From: Megaustenia siamemsis
Lineage: Eukaryota; Mollusca; Gastropoda; Stylommatophora; Ariophantidae
Length of the DNA stretch: 64,000 nt
Assembly (NCBI GenBank): GCA_032433765.1
Contig: JAVIAB010000059.1
Coordinates: 57,550,103-57,614,102, forward strand
Direction: 5' to 3'
The translations under genes were made by a program, and so were the position numbers. Of the stretch, positions 1 to 14,300 are shown in pieces. Positions within the stretch are counted from its first letter, which is position 1. Each line of letters starts with the position of its first letter. Below the pieces are notes generated by a model. That model did no database searches and was not told where the DNA came from. It was given only the letters and a program-made list of their open reading frames with translations.

Positions 1-99
1 TTAGATCATATAAATAAAAATTGTTTTTTTTTCCCTGATAGTTGGGGTGGTTAAATATTTTTAAAGTCTCCACTGATTCATTTCTTGTTTATTTTTCAG

Positions 100-238
100 G
101 TGTGTGGGTCCGACTCCAGACTCCAAGCGATGTAACAATGATAAATATAAAGTGCGTGATTGCCAGCTTTATACGACCTGCAGCCAGTGCCTGGCAGTTC
201 ATCCCTATTTCAAAGAGCAGGCCAAAGATGGTGATCCT
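100..238 (+). CDS. MEGF8: MEGF8 exon a (PSI-type segment)
   Basis: Pyrimidine-rich acceptor ending in CAG at 97-99 and donor GTAAGA at 239. The first base completes a codon from an exon outside the window; 46 codons follow. The segment has the PSI-like run C-x5-C-x2-C around YTTCSQC, which continues in the next exon with CVWC. No start codon belongs here: the ATG-initiated reading across this exon is in a wrong frame. Confidence 0.88.
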
Positions 239-3200
239 GTAAGAGCTGCAAGATGTTTTTAATAATTGAGTTTGGTGTTCATTGTTTGAACTAACTGCCC
301 ATGTTTTAAGGAATGTGTTAGAGATTGTTAAATTCATGGAATCAGTTTCTCTGTAGTCGTTAATTCCCCATATCTGCTCCATTTATGTCACAGCTCCAGC
401 CAAAGAGCATTCGCAAAATTTGTTGACGGGGTCAACTTCTGTGTAGTCTTAATCGACAGCACAGACAACGATTCCAAATGACTTCTATTGAATAGAAAGT
501 GCACTCTCACTCCAGTTTCCTTGATTATTTTTTTTTTTCCGTTTGCCAGCTTTGACCTCTGACGAAGTCCCTAGAGACTAGGAACTGAATTTTGCGTGTT
601 AATCCATTTTTCCCTGGCAGCCGTATGCACAGGGGTCCCTCACTGCACAGGCAGATAACTCCGACTTTGGAGGTACTCATATTTTTTCCGTCGATGAGTA
701 ATTGACGTTTCAAGCCGGCCTCGCTGCTGAGACCAGGGGTGGTTGCCACAGAGATAAATCATAGATAAAAATCCCAACCAGTGCAGCCGGGATTTGAACC
801 CACAACCTTTCTGTCTCGAAGCCGCCGTCTTACCTTGAGACCAACCTGTCCCCCCCATTTCCTTGATTAAAAAAAAAACACTTTTAAAACAAACAAAGCA
901 ACAAAAATGGTGTAAGCGATTACATTAGTCTCTGTAAACACAGGGCGACAGCAGCCATTTTTTGCATTGTTGGTTGTGGCATTAGCAAAGTTAAATTCCA
1001 GTGCGGTCCAAGTTGGCTACGTGGGCGACAATTTCCAATGAAATCACCAAGTAGGGACTGCCCATGATCACTTCAAACTCCAAATTCATTTGAATAAATT
1101 GAATAAAACACATTAAAAAAAACTGTCAAAACCCAGAAAAACAGTTTTAGTGATGGCACTCTAAAGGTCTGCGAGCATGGCCACTATCTTCCAGAAAGTC
1201 TTACTTGAGACAAGCGTCTCTTAAAAACTGCAATATATTTTTAACTGTTTAGTTCTGCTAACAGCTTTTACTATCATATTCCTTCCTTTAACCCCTTTCC
1301 TCTCTCTCCCTCTCTCTCTATTCCTCCTCACTTCTGACTCATTCTTTGTTATACTTTAGAAGAGGTTCTCACTCTTTCTTCATTTACATCTTGTTACCAT
1401 ATTCCACTGTTCCTTTTTGGAATGTCAATGAGTCATGTGATCCTCAGTTGCCTATTATCTGGCCAATCCGGTCTAGAGTTCATTCTTTAATTCTTCCTCT
1501 ACGGATGGTGTGGCTATTCTTTCATTCTTCCTTTACGAACCATGTGGCTGTTCTTTTATTCTTCTTTTATGGACCAAATGGCTATTCTTTCATTCTTCCT
1601 CTATGTACCATGTGGCTATTCTTTCATTCTTCTTTCTTTATGGACCATGTGGCTATTCTTTCATTCTTCCTCTATGAACCATGTGGCTATGTCTCCCGAG
1701 ACTCTGAAGTGAAATAGAAATCTGCAGATATGTATTTTGCTTTTATTTTTCATTTTTGCATAGTCTTACTAATGAAGGCCTGTGTTGACTGACTGTGACT
1801 GCACTTATCTGAAGGTGCTTGCCAGAGAAAGGATCCACTAATCTTACCTTATAAACCACTCAGTGCGCACACCCCCCAATAATGGACAATAAAAATTGAC
1901 AAACCTGATATGGAGTGTTTATCTTAAATGACTTCTCTAGATCATAAATGCATATCTTCTTCCTTTTCTTCTTCAACAATATCCGTTAAGTAGGCTTGGA
2001 TGTGTTGCTGATTGATGTCAAACTGATATCTGTGCTTTTTGGCAGACACATCCAACTTTTAGTATTTGCAGACTGTTTTTAATTACTTAACACTTTAGTC
2101 AGGACATTGGACATTTTTGCCTACCTTTTTTGAATTTTAACTGCTAAGCATTCTTTAACCTCCTGTTGTTTTGTCATTTTCTGAGAGAACTAGACTTCAG
2201 ATCTCACTGCTCAGAGAAGAAGTGAAGGCGCACCTTACAGGAGCAGAGCTAGAAGTTGTCAGCGACCCACAACTGATGGCTTGTGTCAGAATTGGTGAAC
2301 CAGAACCATGCAGACCCTGCTCCACTTCTTTGTGGTGCCTCTAGTAACAGACTAACCTGTTTAGTCTGGCCAAGTGAGTAGGGATCGAAGAGGGAAGACA
2401 ACCCAGTATTAAAAAATGTCGTGCTGAAGTCGGATTTGTCAGGCCGCAAGACGCAAAACAATGCAGGCATACCTTCTTAACGTCCTTTTAAGGGCAGGTG
2501 ATGAAGAGGTGTACTCCTTTAGTAATCGAGCGAACACAAGCAAGCACTGCTCAAAGACTGGAGAGGGTAAAGCCACCGTGAAACTACAGATTTGAAGAAA
2601 AAAATCCACACTGCCTATGTTGGGATTTGAACCTAAAACCTTAATGGCTAGTAACTGACATCAGGCTTCAAGACCAACTAGTACATCCTCCACCCTCCAT
2701 TAAACACAATGATTGTTATTATATATGCAGATGAATGAAATGAAAGTGAGTGGTTTCTTTATCGCTCCCCTGGTCTCTGGGTAGTGAAATCTTATGTCTA
2801 GTCCTCTCAGACAATGGCAAAAAACAGTAGGTCCCCTGTACATTCTGCACATGTTAACAAACCCTTGGCAGATGAAAATATAAGAGTGGGCCAAAATTGG
2901 AGCTGCCCAGACAAAGTTTATAGGAAAAAATATACTTGAAAATTGTCAAAAATTCTCAATAATAAAACAAATTAGAGTACATCTAAAGTCAGAAAATATC
3001 TGCCTGTATGGTTAGTGGTAAAAAGGTTAATCACGAGACGTGAATCAGCATCTTAGCACACAACTTTTCACCCATATGTGCTTGGATGCCTATCCAGAAG
3101 TGTTTGGAGACTTCTGGATAGTGTTGCTTCAAGCATTGAAACTCACAATGTGAGGCAGCATTCCTCACTTTCCCAAAATACTACCTCGGTACCCATTTCT

Positions 3201-5246
3201 GCTAGCAGTTGGGTCGACCGCAGGGGTATTTTTTTTTCCAACCAGGAATACAATTCACACTGCTTTCAGCGGTAATCGAACACGCGTTGTCTGAACGTCA
3301 GTAGCCCAGTTGGGTGGTTTTCCCAACTAGGCTACCGAGGCTCCCAAGGGGTACTTAAGCATACAGCTTTTAGTGTGAAAAATAGGATAAGTTAATATTC
3401 ATGCAAAATTAAGTTTCTCTGGACTTTGCTAAAGATATAAAACTGGCAGACACAAACAAATAACATTGTAAAAAAAGTAAAAGTAAAGTACCCCCGTCAT
3501 GCCAAGTGGAGTATAGGGAATATGGTGTTAGTGACCATAAATTTTACAGACCTTCGGCACATGATTTTTTTTGGGGTAATGTGGTCGGTATTACACCCGT
3601 GCCGCTTTACTTTCCCAGAAAAAAATTTGGTACCCATTAAAAGTTGGGTGAACTGGAAGCTGTCGGTTGGGATCGAACCCTACCTCTTGTCCTTTGTAGT
3701 CTTGTTTACTAACCACTGAGCTATCGCGGCTCCCAACAAAATTGTAATTAATGGGGAGTCTCGGTGGCTGAGTGGTTAGTATGCTTGCCTCGGTGGCTGA
3801 GTGGTTAGTGTGCTCGCCTCGGTGGCTGAGTGGTTAGTGTGCTCGCCTCGGTGGCTGAGTGGTTAGTGTGCTTCTTGTTTCCTGACTAGAAGGGTCTGGG
3901 TTCGATCTCCAGCAATGGCAGATTTTTGTTTGTACTGACAAGCCCCAGGGTTCACCCAGCCTCTAAAAATGGGTACCAGAGATTTTTTTGGGAAGTAAAG
4001 GCAGCCTGGCGTGAAACCGACCACATCACCCAAAAATGTGCAGTGGTCATAGAAAATTATGGTCACTAACACATTCCCGATACGCCTAACAAGGTAGTGG
4101 GAGGGAACTTTCACTTTTTATAATAGTAATATGCTGAAATGGATTGTTGCCTGAATTATTGCAATGATGTCACTTTTGATGACCAGTAGACATTTTTCTT
4201 TGTTCCAGGACTGTGTGTGGTGTGCAAATTGCCCAATGGGCTCCTGTGTGCCAAAAAAAGAAAAGTGTCCCACTCAGAAACTGTGTCCACTTAACCAGGA
4301 AATCATTAAGCAAGTGCATGAATGTTACGAGTACATGTGTCCTGCTTCTGACTGTGACAAGTGTGGGAAGGTGAAAAACTGTCTCTGGACAAGACACTTT
4401 CAGAGATCAAGTAAGTTCTTCTTCTACCTTTTTAGCTCCCAGTGGAGCATAGGTCTTCAACAAACACTTTCCAAGTCGTTCTGTTTTTTGCCATTCTTTT
4501 AAGATCATTCCATGTCTTCCCCATCATCTTCATCTCTGCTTCTGTCTGTCTTCTCCAAGAATTTCTTGGTCATCCTCTTTGTCTTTTCCCCTGGGGATTC
4601 CAAAAAAGGGCCTGTTGTGTAATACTCTCAGTTGGCTTCCGTAGTGTGTGTCCTATCCAGCGCCATCATCTTCACTGTATCTCTTTATCTACTGGTGTTT
4701 GACTGGTACATTTCCATAATTCTATGTAAGTCATTTTGTCCTGCCATTTCCATCCTTTTATTCTGTGTAAGCATCCATTAATGAAAGTCTGTATCTTCGT
4801 GATTTCAATTTTGTTGTTCTCCATGTTTCACAGCCATATAATAGAACCGCCTTAACATTTGAGTTGAAAATTTTTATTTGATCAAGTAAGTTAGGAAAGG
4901 TATTTTGTGGTCACCATGTAGAGCTGTGTGGTGTGCCAAAAGTCGCTGTCTCTCTCTTAACTTCCTCTTATACTTTTTTCGGTTGTTGAGTGAGATACTA
5001 AAATTTAGATCTTGCCTTTCAGGCAGCCTCAAACAATGTCAGTTGATGTTGTTGTAATGTTTCTTGAATGTTATCAGTCCATCTTACTCTGGGTCTACCA
5101 AGGGCTCTTCTATCATTGCCTCATAATATATGTTTTGTGTGGTATAAAGTCTCCTGGCATTCATTCCAGATGAGCAAATTATTTTATTTTGTTGTCTCTG
5201 TATGTACTTCAGAATTAATTAATTCTGTGCGCAGTCTCTCTCTCTC

Positions 5247-5282
<36 letters not shown>

Positions 5283-5292
5283 GCTCTCTCTC

Positions 5293-5348
<56 letters not shown>

Positions 5349-8300
5349 ACCAGCAATAAGATTCGAGGGTTTCCATTGGAAACCAATACATAAAGAAATA
5401 TATCACTAAAAAGAACAGCAGCGAAATTTGGCATCCAACATTAGAGTTAAAATATACTCTCAAATCAGTGCTACTTTTGGTTTAATACATTCACTACCAA
5501 GGGGTTAACATGCTGTGGTCATGCCGTTTTTTTTTTAAGAAAAAAAAATGTGATATAACAGGGAGAAAATAAAAGAAAATTCATCTAAAACAGGCATTTT
5601 ATTGGAACAATTGATCATGAAGTCAGAAAAACTGTTACGAGAATTACAAGGTTTTAGCGAAAATAATTGCGAAAACGTTGATCAAATAAAAGCCACAAAA
5701 CGTCGCTTTTGGACTTGACATGCATTTGCGGCTCATGGTATGAAATGTGTTTAACAGGATATTTAGGAAGGGAAAGAACTCTCCAAAACTAATTAAAAAT
5801 CTACAGCTTACCAGAACAAAGCTTTCAACATTTTCTCAATTGATGGGAGACACTACAACAACAGGAGATCTGGTGGTTTATCAAAGAGCTCTTAACTCTT
5901 TCCATATGGAAGCTTTTTATCAACGCAATGGAAGAGATTTCAGAGACAAAATTGTTCATGGTTTTAAGAATCAATCAACATATTTTTATTTATCTAACAT
6001 ATAACATATAAAATATATGAATGTTTAGATAATTGATCAAGGTATTAGATTTCACCAATATCCAGATGATACAAGACATGTAAAAAGAGTATGGTTTGAT
6101 GGCGTTTACACTAATCAAATTGAGCGTGGTGCACTATGTGGTGAAATGTACGTTGCCGAAATCGTATTGGCGCACAGTGCGGCGAAACATATGGAAAGAG
6201 TTAAGACTTCATACCCAAATGACATATCATGTTATGGGACAATGTCTTTGTTAAGTAAAGGTTCCCTCCTGTCTATCTAAGGGTGTGGAGAATATGGTAT
6301 TAGTGACCTCTTTTATCCATGACCAAGATACATATTTTTGGTGATGTCATCATGTCATGTCAGGCTGCCTTTACTTCCCAGAAAAATCTCTAATACCAAT
6401 TTTTAGAGGCTGGGTGAACCCTGGAATTTTATTGGTGCCAAAAAATTATCCACCACTTATGGGAATCGAACATAGGCCATTCTGATCAGGAAGCAAGGAC
6501 ACTAACCTCTTAGCAACCAAAGCTTATGTGCTTACTTCTAATGCCAGCTAATATTTCATTTCTATCTATTGACCTTTCAACCATGGCCGGCCCATAGGGC
6601 AAAGACCCAGATACTCTTTCTCTGTTTCTAAATTATATTTCTAGCAGTCTCAATCCTAGCAAAACACATCAAATCCCGCCATTTGTCTCTGTTCTGTGCA
6701 AGCATATCAATCTCATTGAGGGAACCGATTCCTGCTGACTTGCCTCTCTGATCAATGCTCTTCATAGTGTCTCTCTGGGTTGGCCTCTTTTCCTCCTACC
6801 TGTTCTTTCCCACATGAGGGCTTGCTTTGTTATTCAGTTATTATTTTTTCTCATCTCAACATATGTCCATCGTCTTATCTTGATTCTATTGACCTTTCGA
6901 GCCGTAACCGGCCCATAGGGCGTAGACCAAGATACACCTTCTCCTATATGAATTTTTGTTCTAGCAGTTTTCTTTTAAAGATATTTTATCAAATCTTGCC
7001 ATCTGTCTCTGTTCTGTGCAAGCAGTTCTATCTCATTGAGGGAGCCGATTCCTGCTGCTCTTGCCTCTCTCATCAATGTTCTTTTCAGTGTCTCCCTGGG
7101 TCTTCCTCTTTTTCTTTTACCTGTTGTTTCCCATGTGAGGGCTTGCTTTGCTATTCGATTATTATCTCTTCTCATCACATGTCCAACGTATGACCATCGT
7201 CTTTTCTTTATTACTGAAGATATTAGTGGTTGATTGGCGATTTCTCTAATTTCCTCGTTTGTTTTGAATTCGTTCCATTCTATACCAAGTATTTTCCTTA
7301 GACATTTATTTTCGAATGCGTTCAACTTTGTTTCTATATCTCTTGTTGTTTTCCAGCTTTCACACGCATACGTAAGGGTTGATAGTACATTTGATTTGAA
7401 TAGCCTAAGTTTATCTTGATTACTGATGATATTAGTGGTTGATTAGCGATTTCTCTAATTTCCTCTTTGTTTTGAATTCATTCCACGCTATACCAAGTAT
7501 TTTCTTTGACATTTATTTTCAGATGTCTTCAACTTTGTGTTTCTAAGGCTCCTGTTGTTTTCCAGCTCTCGCATGCATATGTAAGGGTTGATAGTACGTT
7601 TGATTTGAATAGTCAAAGTTTTGTTTTTGTGCTGATGAGTTGTTGATTTCAACATCTTCTCAAGACTTTTGAAGGACAATGCTGCTTTAGCTATTTTAAT
7701 AGTAATTTATTTACTTGTATCCCCTTCCCGATCAGTGTGACTTCCAAGATAGACAAAGTGATCAATCTCTTCCACTGTTTTGTTTTCTATGTATACTCTG
7801 TCATCATTTGGAATTAAGCTTTCATGACTTCAATTATGAAAAGACTAAAGTCAAGCCCAATTTTGCTGGCTATAATATTTTAACTACAGCTCATTAATTC
7901 TGTAGCTACACTTGGTAATGTCAGTATTTTTTTTTCCAGGTGAAATTGCACGCTACTATAACTCCAAAGCCATTTACAACTGGAATTGTGTCACCAATAA
8001 CATGAAATCACCAACCAACAACAAGTTCCAGTCCATGCCGCCTGAGTCTTGCTTTGAACGATGTTACACCTTTAAAACTTGTGAAAGTTGCCTGAGTTCC
8101 CCAGGCAGTGAGGGAGGCTCCAAGAAATGTATATGGAGTGAGGCTTTGCATGAGGTACTACTTGTGTAATGTACCATTAAAGTTTAATTACTTGTGGGTT
8201 TATTTTTCTTTAGGCAAACATATAGGTCTGCATTCCCAACCATTTTTTCAATTGTGTAATAATGTGTGATACCTGTTCTAACAAAAAGATGTGAGAACTA

Positions 8301-11300
8301 GAAATCCACATAGTCCTTACATCATCATCATCATTGAGTGCCATCTCCACATCGAAGGTTGGCTACCATAGAGTGCCATTATCCGCTGTCTCTTGCTTTA
8401 ATGGTGCAGGTTGTCATAGGCTGACTTGTCCATCTTTTGATGCTACTCATTCATTTAAGTCTTGGTCTGCCTCTTTTAACTTGTATTTTCCTCTCCAAGA
8501 TTACTTTTAGTAGGCTGTTGTGTCCTTTAACACACCCCAAAAATCCCATTTGTCTTGTTTTAATTGTTTATAGTAGTTCTCTTTTCATTTTTAGTCGTAT
8601 TAAGATTTCATCGTTTGTTTTGTTTTTTTTCCATCCAATTGTACCTATTCTTCTATAAATCCACATTTCAAAGGCTTCAATTTTCTGTTCTGTGTCCTTA
8701 AATAGAAAATGAAATACTTTTGATAAAAATTGTCCCTAATGAGTCTCAAACATAATTTGGATAGGATGGGGCCTCTGAAGCCTAGTTGGGAAAACCACCC
8801 GACTGGATTACCAATGTTCGAACAACCCGTGTTCGATTCCCGCTGGGAGCTGTGTAAGTTGTAATTGTGGTTGGAGAAAAAAAATACCCCCACGGTCAAC
8901 CCAGCCATTGGCAGAAATGGGTACCAGAGTATTACCCTGGGAAAGTGAGGAATGTTGCCTCGCATCATGAGTTTCGATGCTTGAAGCAACACCATCCAGA
9001 AATCTCTGAACATTTCTGGATAAGCAGCCGAACACGTATGGGTGGAAACTTGCATGCTAAGACACCGATTCAAGTCTTATACTTTACCTTTGGAGAGGAT
9101 ACGTTTCAGATGATAAGATAATACATGGTCTATAAGAAATATTGTGTCAGTGCCATATTTTTACCATCTGCACATTTTCCCCCTGGGATATGTGGTCAGC
9201 ATTACCCCAGAGCTGGTTTTCTTTTCCAGAAACAACTGATATCATTTATGGCTGGGTGTACCAAGAAGTTGTTGTTCAGGATTAAACCATACAATTTGTT
9301 TTGAGCAGATCAGTTCAGTTATGATTGCATTAGGAATTATGGACACTTAATGGTCTGCCCTCAGTGCATTTAAGTCATTTATTTAAATAATTAATCAATA
9401 ATCAGGGCCCTTAAGATTGGTTCTGCTAACTAGTAAAATGGACATTCTTTAACATACAGTGATTCTTTTGTTTCTGCAGTGCATGCCTCCAGCCTATTTG
9501 CCACTGCGGTGTACTCTCGGAGAATGTCACTTCCTACGCTTTGACAGAGTTGCTAGCTGTCCGATGCTGTGCAGTACTCGTATGACATGTGCCGAATGCA
9601 TAAATTCCCCAGAATGTGGCTGGTGTGCTCTCGGAGGATGGAACGGCTTTGGAGTGTGTATGGCCGGAGCAATTAATGGACCAACTAACGGAGAAGTTTG
9701 CTCTGAAGGCAACTTCACCATTAGCATTTCATTTTTGGACTTATTTTGTAAGTAATTTTTTTTACTTTTTTGTGGCTGTGTTGATTAATCCAGGGATTAT
9801 TATGATCTTAAAATACTGTGCAAATCACATGTGTTCTGATATAGTTGTTCACTTAATTAAAGAAATGGCTTTTGATGTCTTTACAGACAGTTGGTGGCAA
9901 GCAATCATGATTTGTACCTTAATTTGTGTAATAGGTGAGATGCAGAATGGCTCACGTAAAAGTAGCTTCCCAAAAAAATGAGGCAGATACTGTGCAAACC
10001 ATTTTTGACAATCATCATCATGTGCCATACTGGTTGACGTAGGTGATCATGTCCCTCCACAATCTTCTATCTACAGTGCATCGTATCAGTTCTGTTGTTG
10101 ACTGTTTCCCAAGCCATGACATCAAGCTATCCAGTATTTTCTCTCTCTGTCGTCCGCGATCTCTCTTTCCTTCTATTTTGCCAGTTGTAACCAAGTATTC
10201 CAACTTTCCTCTTCTCATGATGTGCCCGAAAAATGTTGATTGCTTCTTTCTGATGTTTTTTAAGAGCTCCCTTTTTGTGTTGGCCTCTTTGAGAACTTCC
10301 TCATTGGTCTTTTTAGCTGTCCAGGGAACTTTCAACATTTTTCTGAGAAATCCCATCTCTGTGGCCTCTAATCATCTTTTCATTTGTTTGTCTACTGTCC
10401 ATGATTTGCTTCCATAGGTCAGAATTGGTTAAGACACTGCTCACAATAGCTAATTTTTTTTTAAATTAGCTGAGTGGCAGTGTACCAAACGTTCTTTGTA
10501 AGACACTGCTCACAATAGCTAATTTTTTTTAATTAGCTGAGTGGCAGTGTTCCAAGCGTTCGGCTTCTCGTGGCAAGGCGCAGTGCCATGGAGTATGGGT
10601 TCGATCCTGCTTCGGACCATATATTGTTCTTTGTTTTTTTCCGTTGTTTATTTGTCATTTTTTCGGAGTGCTAACACATACCTCTTCCTTCTATGATTCC
10701 CTGAGACCTTTCTTGTTGCTTTCTTTTACTATTATGTCTATCATTTCTTTTTGACAATAAAGACAAGAAAAAGAGTTCTTAAATGTTGTGTAAAGCCAGT
10801 CTTAACATATGGATGTGAATCATGGACAATAGGACAACAGATAAGAAAATCTCTGGAGGCTGTAGAAATGTGGTTTTACAGAAGAATGTTGAGAATTCCA
10901 TGGGTAGCTAAGAAGAGTAATGATAACGTTCTGAAAGAGGCCAAAGCAAAAAGAGATTCATTATTAGGAAGAAACAATTATCATTTTTTGGCCGTGTAAT
11001 AAGAAGGGAACAGCTGGAATATATTATAACAACTGGAAAAATTGAGGGACTAAGAGATAGAGGGAAACAAGAGAAAAGATACCAGACAGCTTAAGAGAAT
11101 GGCTTGGCAGAAGGTCAACAACAGAAATGATAAATAAATGTCGAGATTTTAAAATCGTAGAGAGACATGATAATCTACACCAGCAGGCCCGTTACTTGTT
11201 GGTGATGAATTTGTGTGTCATTTCATTCATGCTAAAATAATAAGGGGAAAGTATTCCAGGAATGACTTCACAAATGAAATATAAATAAAGAGAGCAGCTG

Positions 11301-14300
11301 AACAATGAACACAGCAACACTCACAGGTTACAAAACAGAAGAACAAAATATAATATTGGAACATTGAATGTAGTAGTATTTGAAAATAAAATAGAATATA
11401 TTATGAACATATTTAGTGCTGTACAAAACTTTTATACAGGGAGATTGTTGAAGTGTTCATGGTAGACCTAGAGTAGGATGGACTGATAACACCCAAGAAG
11501 TGCTGCAACATCAGCTGACAATGACTGAGGCTGCTACATCAGCTGACAATGACTGGGGCTGCTACATCAGCTGACAATAACTGAGGCTGCTACATCAACT
11601 GACAATGACTGAGGCTGCTACATCAACTGACAATGACTGAGGATGCTACATCAGCTGACAATGACTGAGGATGCTACATCAGCTGACAATGACTGAGGAT
11701 GCTACATCAGCTGACAATGACTGAGGCTGCTACATCAGCTGACAATGACTGAGGATGCTACATCAGCTGACAATGACTGAGGCTGCTACATCAACTGACA
11801 ATGACTGAGGCTGCTACATCAGCTGACAATGACTGAGGATGCTACATCAGCTGACAATGACTGAGGCTGCTACATCAGCTGACTATGACTGAGGATGCAA
11901 CATCAACTGACAATGACTGAGGCTGCTACATCAGCTGACAATGACTGAGGATGCAACATCAACTGACAATGACTGAGGCTGCTACATCAGCTGACAATGA
12001 CTGAGGATGCTACATCAGCTGACAATGACTGAGGATGCTACATCAGCTGACAATGACTGAGGCTGCTACATCAGCTGACAATGACTGAGGCTGCTACATC
12101 AGCTGACAATGACTGAGGCTGCTACATCAGCTGACAATGACTGAGGCTGCTACATCAGCTGACAATGACTGAGGCTGCTACATCAGCTGACAATGACTGA
12201 GGCTGCTACATCAGCTGACAATGACTGAGGATGCTACATCAGCTGACAATGACTGAGGCTGCTACATCAGCTGACAATGACTGAGGCTGCTACATCAGCT
12301 GACAATGACTGAGGATGCTACATCAGCTGACAATGACTGAGGCTGCTACATCAGCTGACAATGACTGAGGCTGCTACATCAGCTGACAATGACTGAGGAT
12401 GCTACATCAGCTGACAATGACTGAGGATGCTACATCAGCTGACAATGACTGAGGCTGCTACATCAGCTGACAATGACTGAGGATGCTACATCAGCTGACA
12501 ATGACTGAGGCTGCTACATCAGCTGACAATGACTGAGGATGCTACATCAGCTGACAATGACTGAGGCTGCTACATCAGCTGACAATGACTGAGGCTGCTA
12601 AAAGGACAAGAACTTGAACTTTATATCTCCCTCACCACTCAAAGGGGTACAAGAGGAAGTGGAGAGAGAGAGAGAGAGAGTTCTGATATATATATATATA
12701 CTTAGACTATTCAAATCAAATGTACTATCAACCCTTACTTATGCGTGTGACTATTCAAATCAAATGTACTATCAACCCTTACTTATGCGTGTGAAAGCGG
12801 AAAACAACAAGAGACATAGAAACAAAGTTGAACGCATTCGAAAATAAATGTCTAAGGAAAATACTTGGTATAGCGTGGAACGAATTCAAAACAAGTGAGG
12901 AAATTAGAGAAATTGTCAATCAACCACTAATATCTTCAGTAATAAAGAAAAGACGATGGTTATATGTTGGACATGTGATGAGAAGAGATAATAACCAAAT
13001 AGCAAAGCAATCCCTCATATGGGAAACAACAGGTAAGAGGAAAAGAGGAAGACCCAGAGAGACACTGAAAAGAACATTGATGAGAGAGGCAAGAGCAGCA
13101 GGATTGGGCTCCCTCAATGAGATAGAGCTGCTTGCACAGAACAGAGACAAATGGCGAGATTTGATAAAATATCTTTAAAATAATTGAAAACTTCTGGAAC
13201 AAAAAATTCAGATAAGAGAAGGAGTATCTTGGTCTATGCCCTATGGGCCGGCTATGGCTCGAAAGGTCAATAGATAGATAGATAGAGAATAGGTGGTCAT
13301 ATATTGGTCATGTGATGAGAAGTTCCAACAAGAAAATCTCAATGCAGGCCCTCAAATGGGAATCAAGAGTGTAAAAGTAAAAGAAGTGAACCTAAAGAAG
13401 TAATTTATAAAAAAAACCTCAGAAAATATGCATTAACTGCAGGTATCATCTCTTTGTTGAGATTGAACAGCCTGCCCAGAACAGTGATATTTGGCAAAAT
13501 ACTATGTAGGTTCTGTGCAAGGTCAAATTTTTTTATAATAAATATTGTTGAAAAGAGTCTAAAATTTCTACCCTATGTGCCATCTTTGGCTCGAAAGGAC
13601 AGTAGATAGGTAGACAATAGATAGGTAGACAATAGATAGATAGACAATAGATAGATAGACAATAGATAGGTAGACAATAGATAGATAGACAATAGATAGG
13701 TAGACAATAGATAGGTAGACAATAGATAGATAGACAATAGATAGGTAGACAATAGATAGATAGACAATAGATAGGCAGACAATAGATAGGTAGACAATAG
13801 ATAGGTAGACAATAGATAGGTAGACAATAGATATTTAGACAATAGATAGGCAGACAATAGATAGATAGACAATAGATAGATAGACAATAGATATTTAGAC
13901 AATAGATAGATAGACAATAGATAGGCAGACAATATATAGGTAGACAATAGATAGGTAGACAATAGATAGGTAGACAATAGATAGGCAGACAATAGATAGG
14001 CAGACAATAGATAGGCAGACAATAGATAGGTAGACAATAGATAGGCAGACAATAGATAGGTAGACAATAGATAGGCAGACAATAGATAGGTAGACAATAG
14101 ATAGGCAGACAATAGATAGGTAGACAATAGATAGGTAGACAATAGATAGGTAGACAATAGATAGGCAGACAATAGATAGGCAAACAATAGATAGGTAGAC
14201 AATAGATAGGTAGACAGTAGATAGGTAGACAGTAGATAGGTAGACAGTAGATAGGTAGACAGTAGATAGGTAGACAGTAGATAGGTAGACAGTAGATAGG

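Larger units (their letters stand above)
9934..11210 (+). mobile_element. LINE-beta copy 1 (plus), split by a nested insertion
   Basis: Pieces 9934-10012 and 10759-11210 join into one plus-strand LINE-beta end (QNGS..SFPKK, then [22 protein letters not shown]... RRMLRIPW). The interruption at 10013-10747 is a reverse-strand LINE-beta flanked by TTTTTGACAAT. Frame-broken. Confidence 0.75.

Noticed and set aside
1346..1717. 123-codon ORF as a membrane protein
   Set aside because: Hydrophobic look comes from a CT-rich ~34-bp tandem repeat.
3753..3905. Functional tRNA gene
   Set aside because: The A-box is repeated and no acceptor stem or full cloverleaf can be drawn; the downstream body is a SINE.
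11505..12600. Possible CRISPR-like array
   Set aside because: Units are contiguous 28-bp repeats with no unique spacers, and the sequence is eukaryotic.
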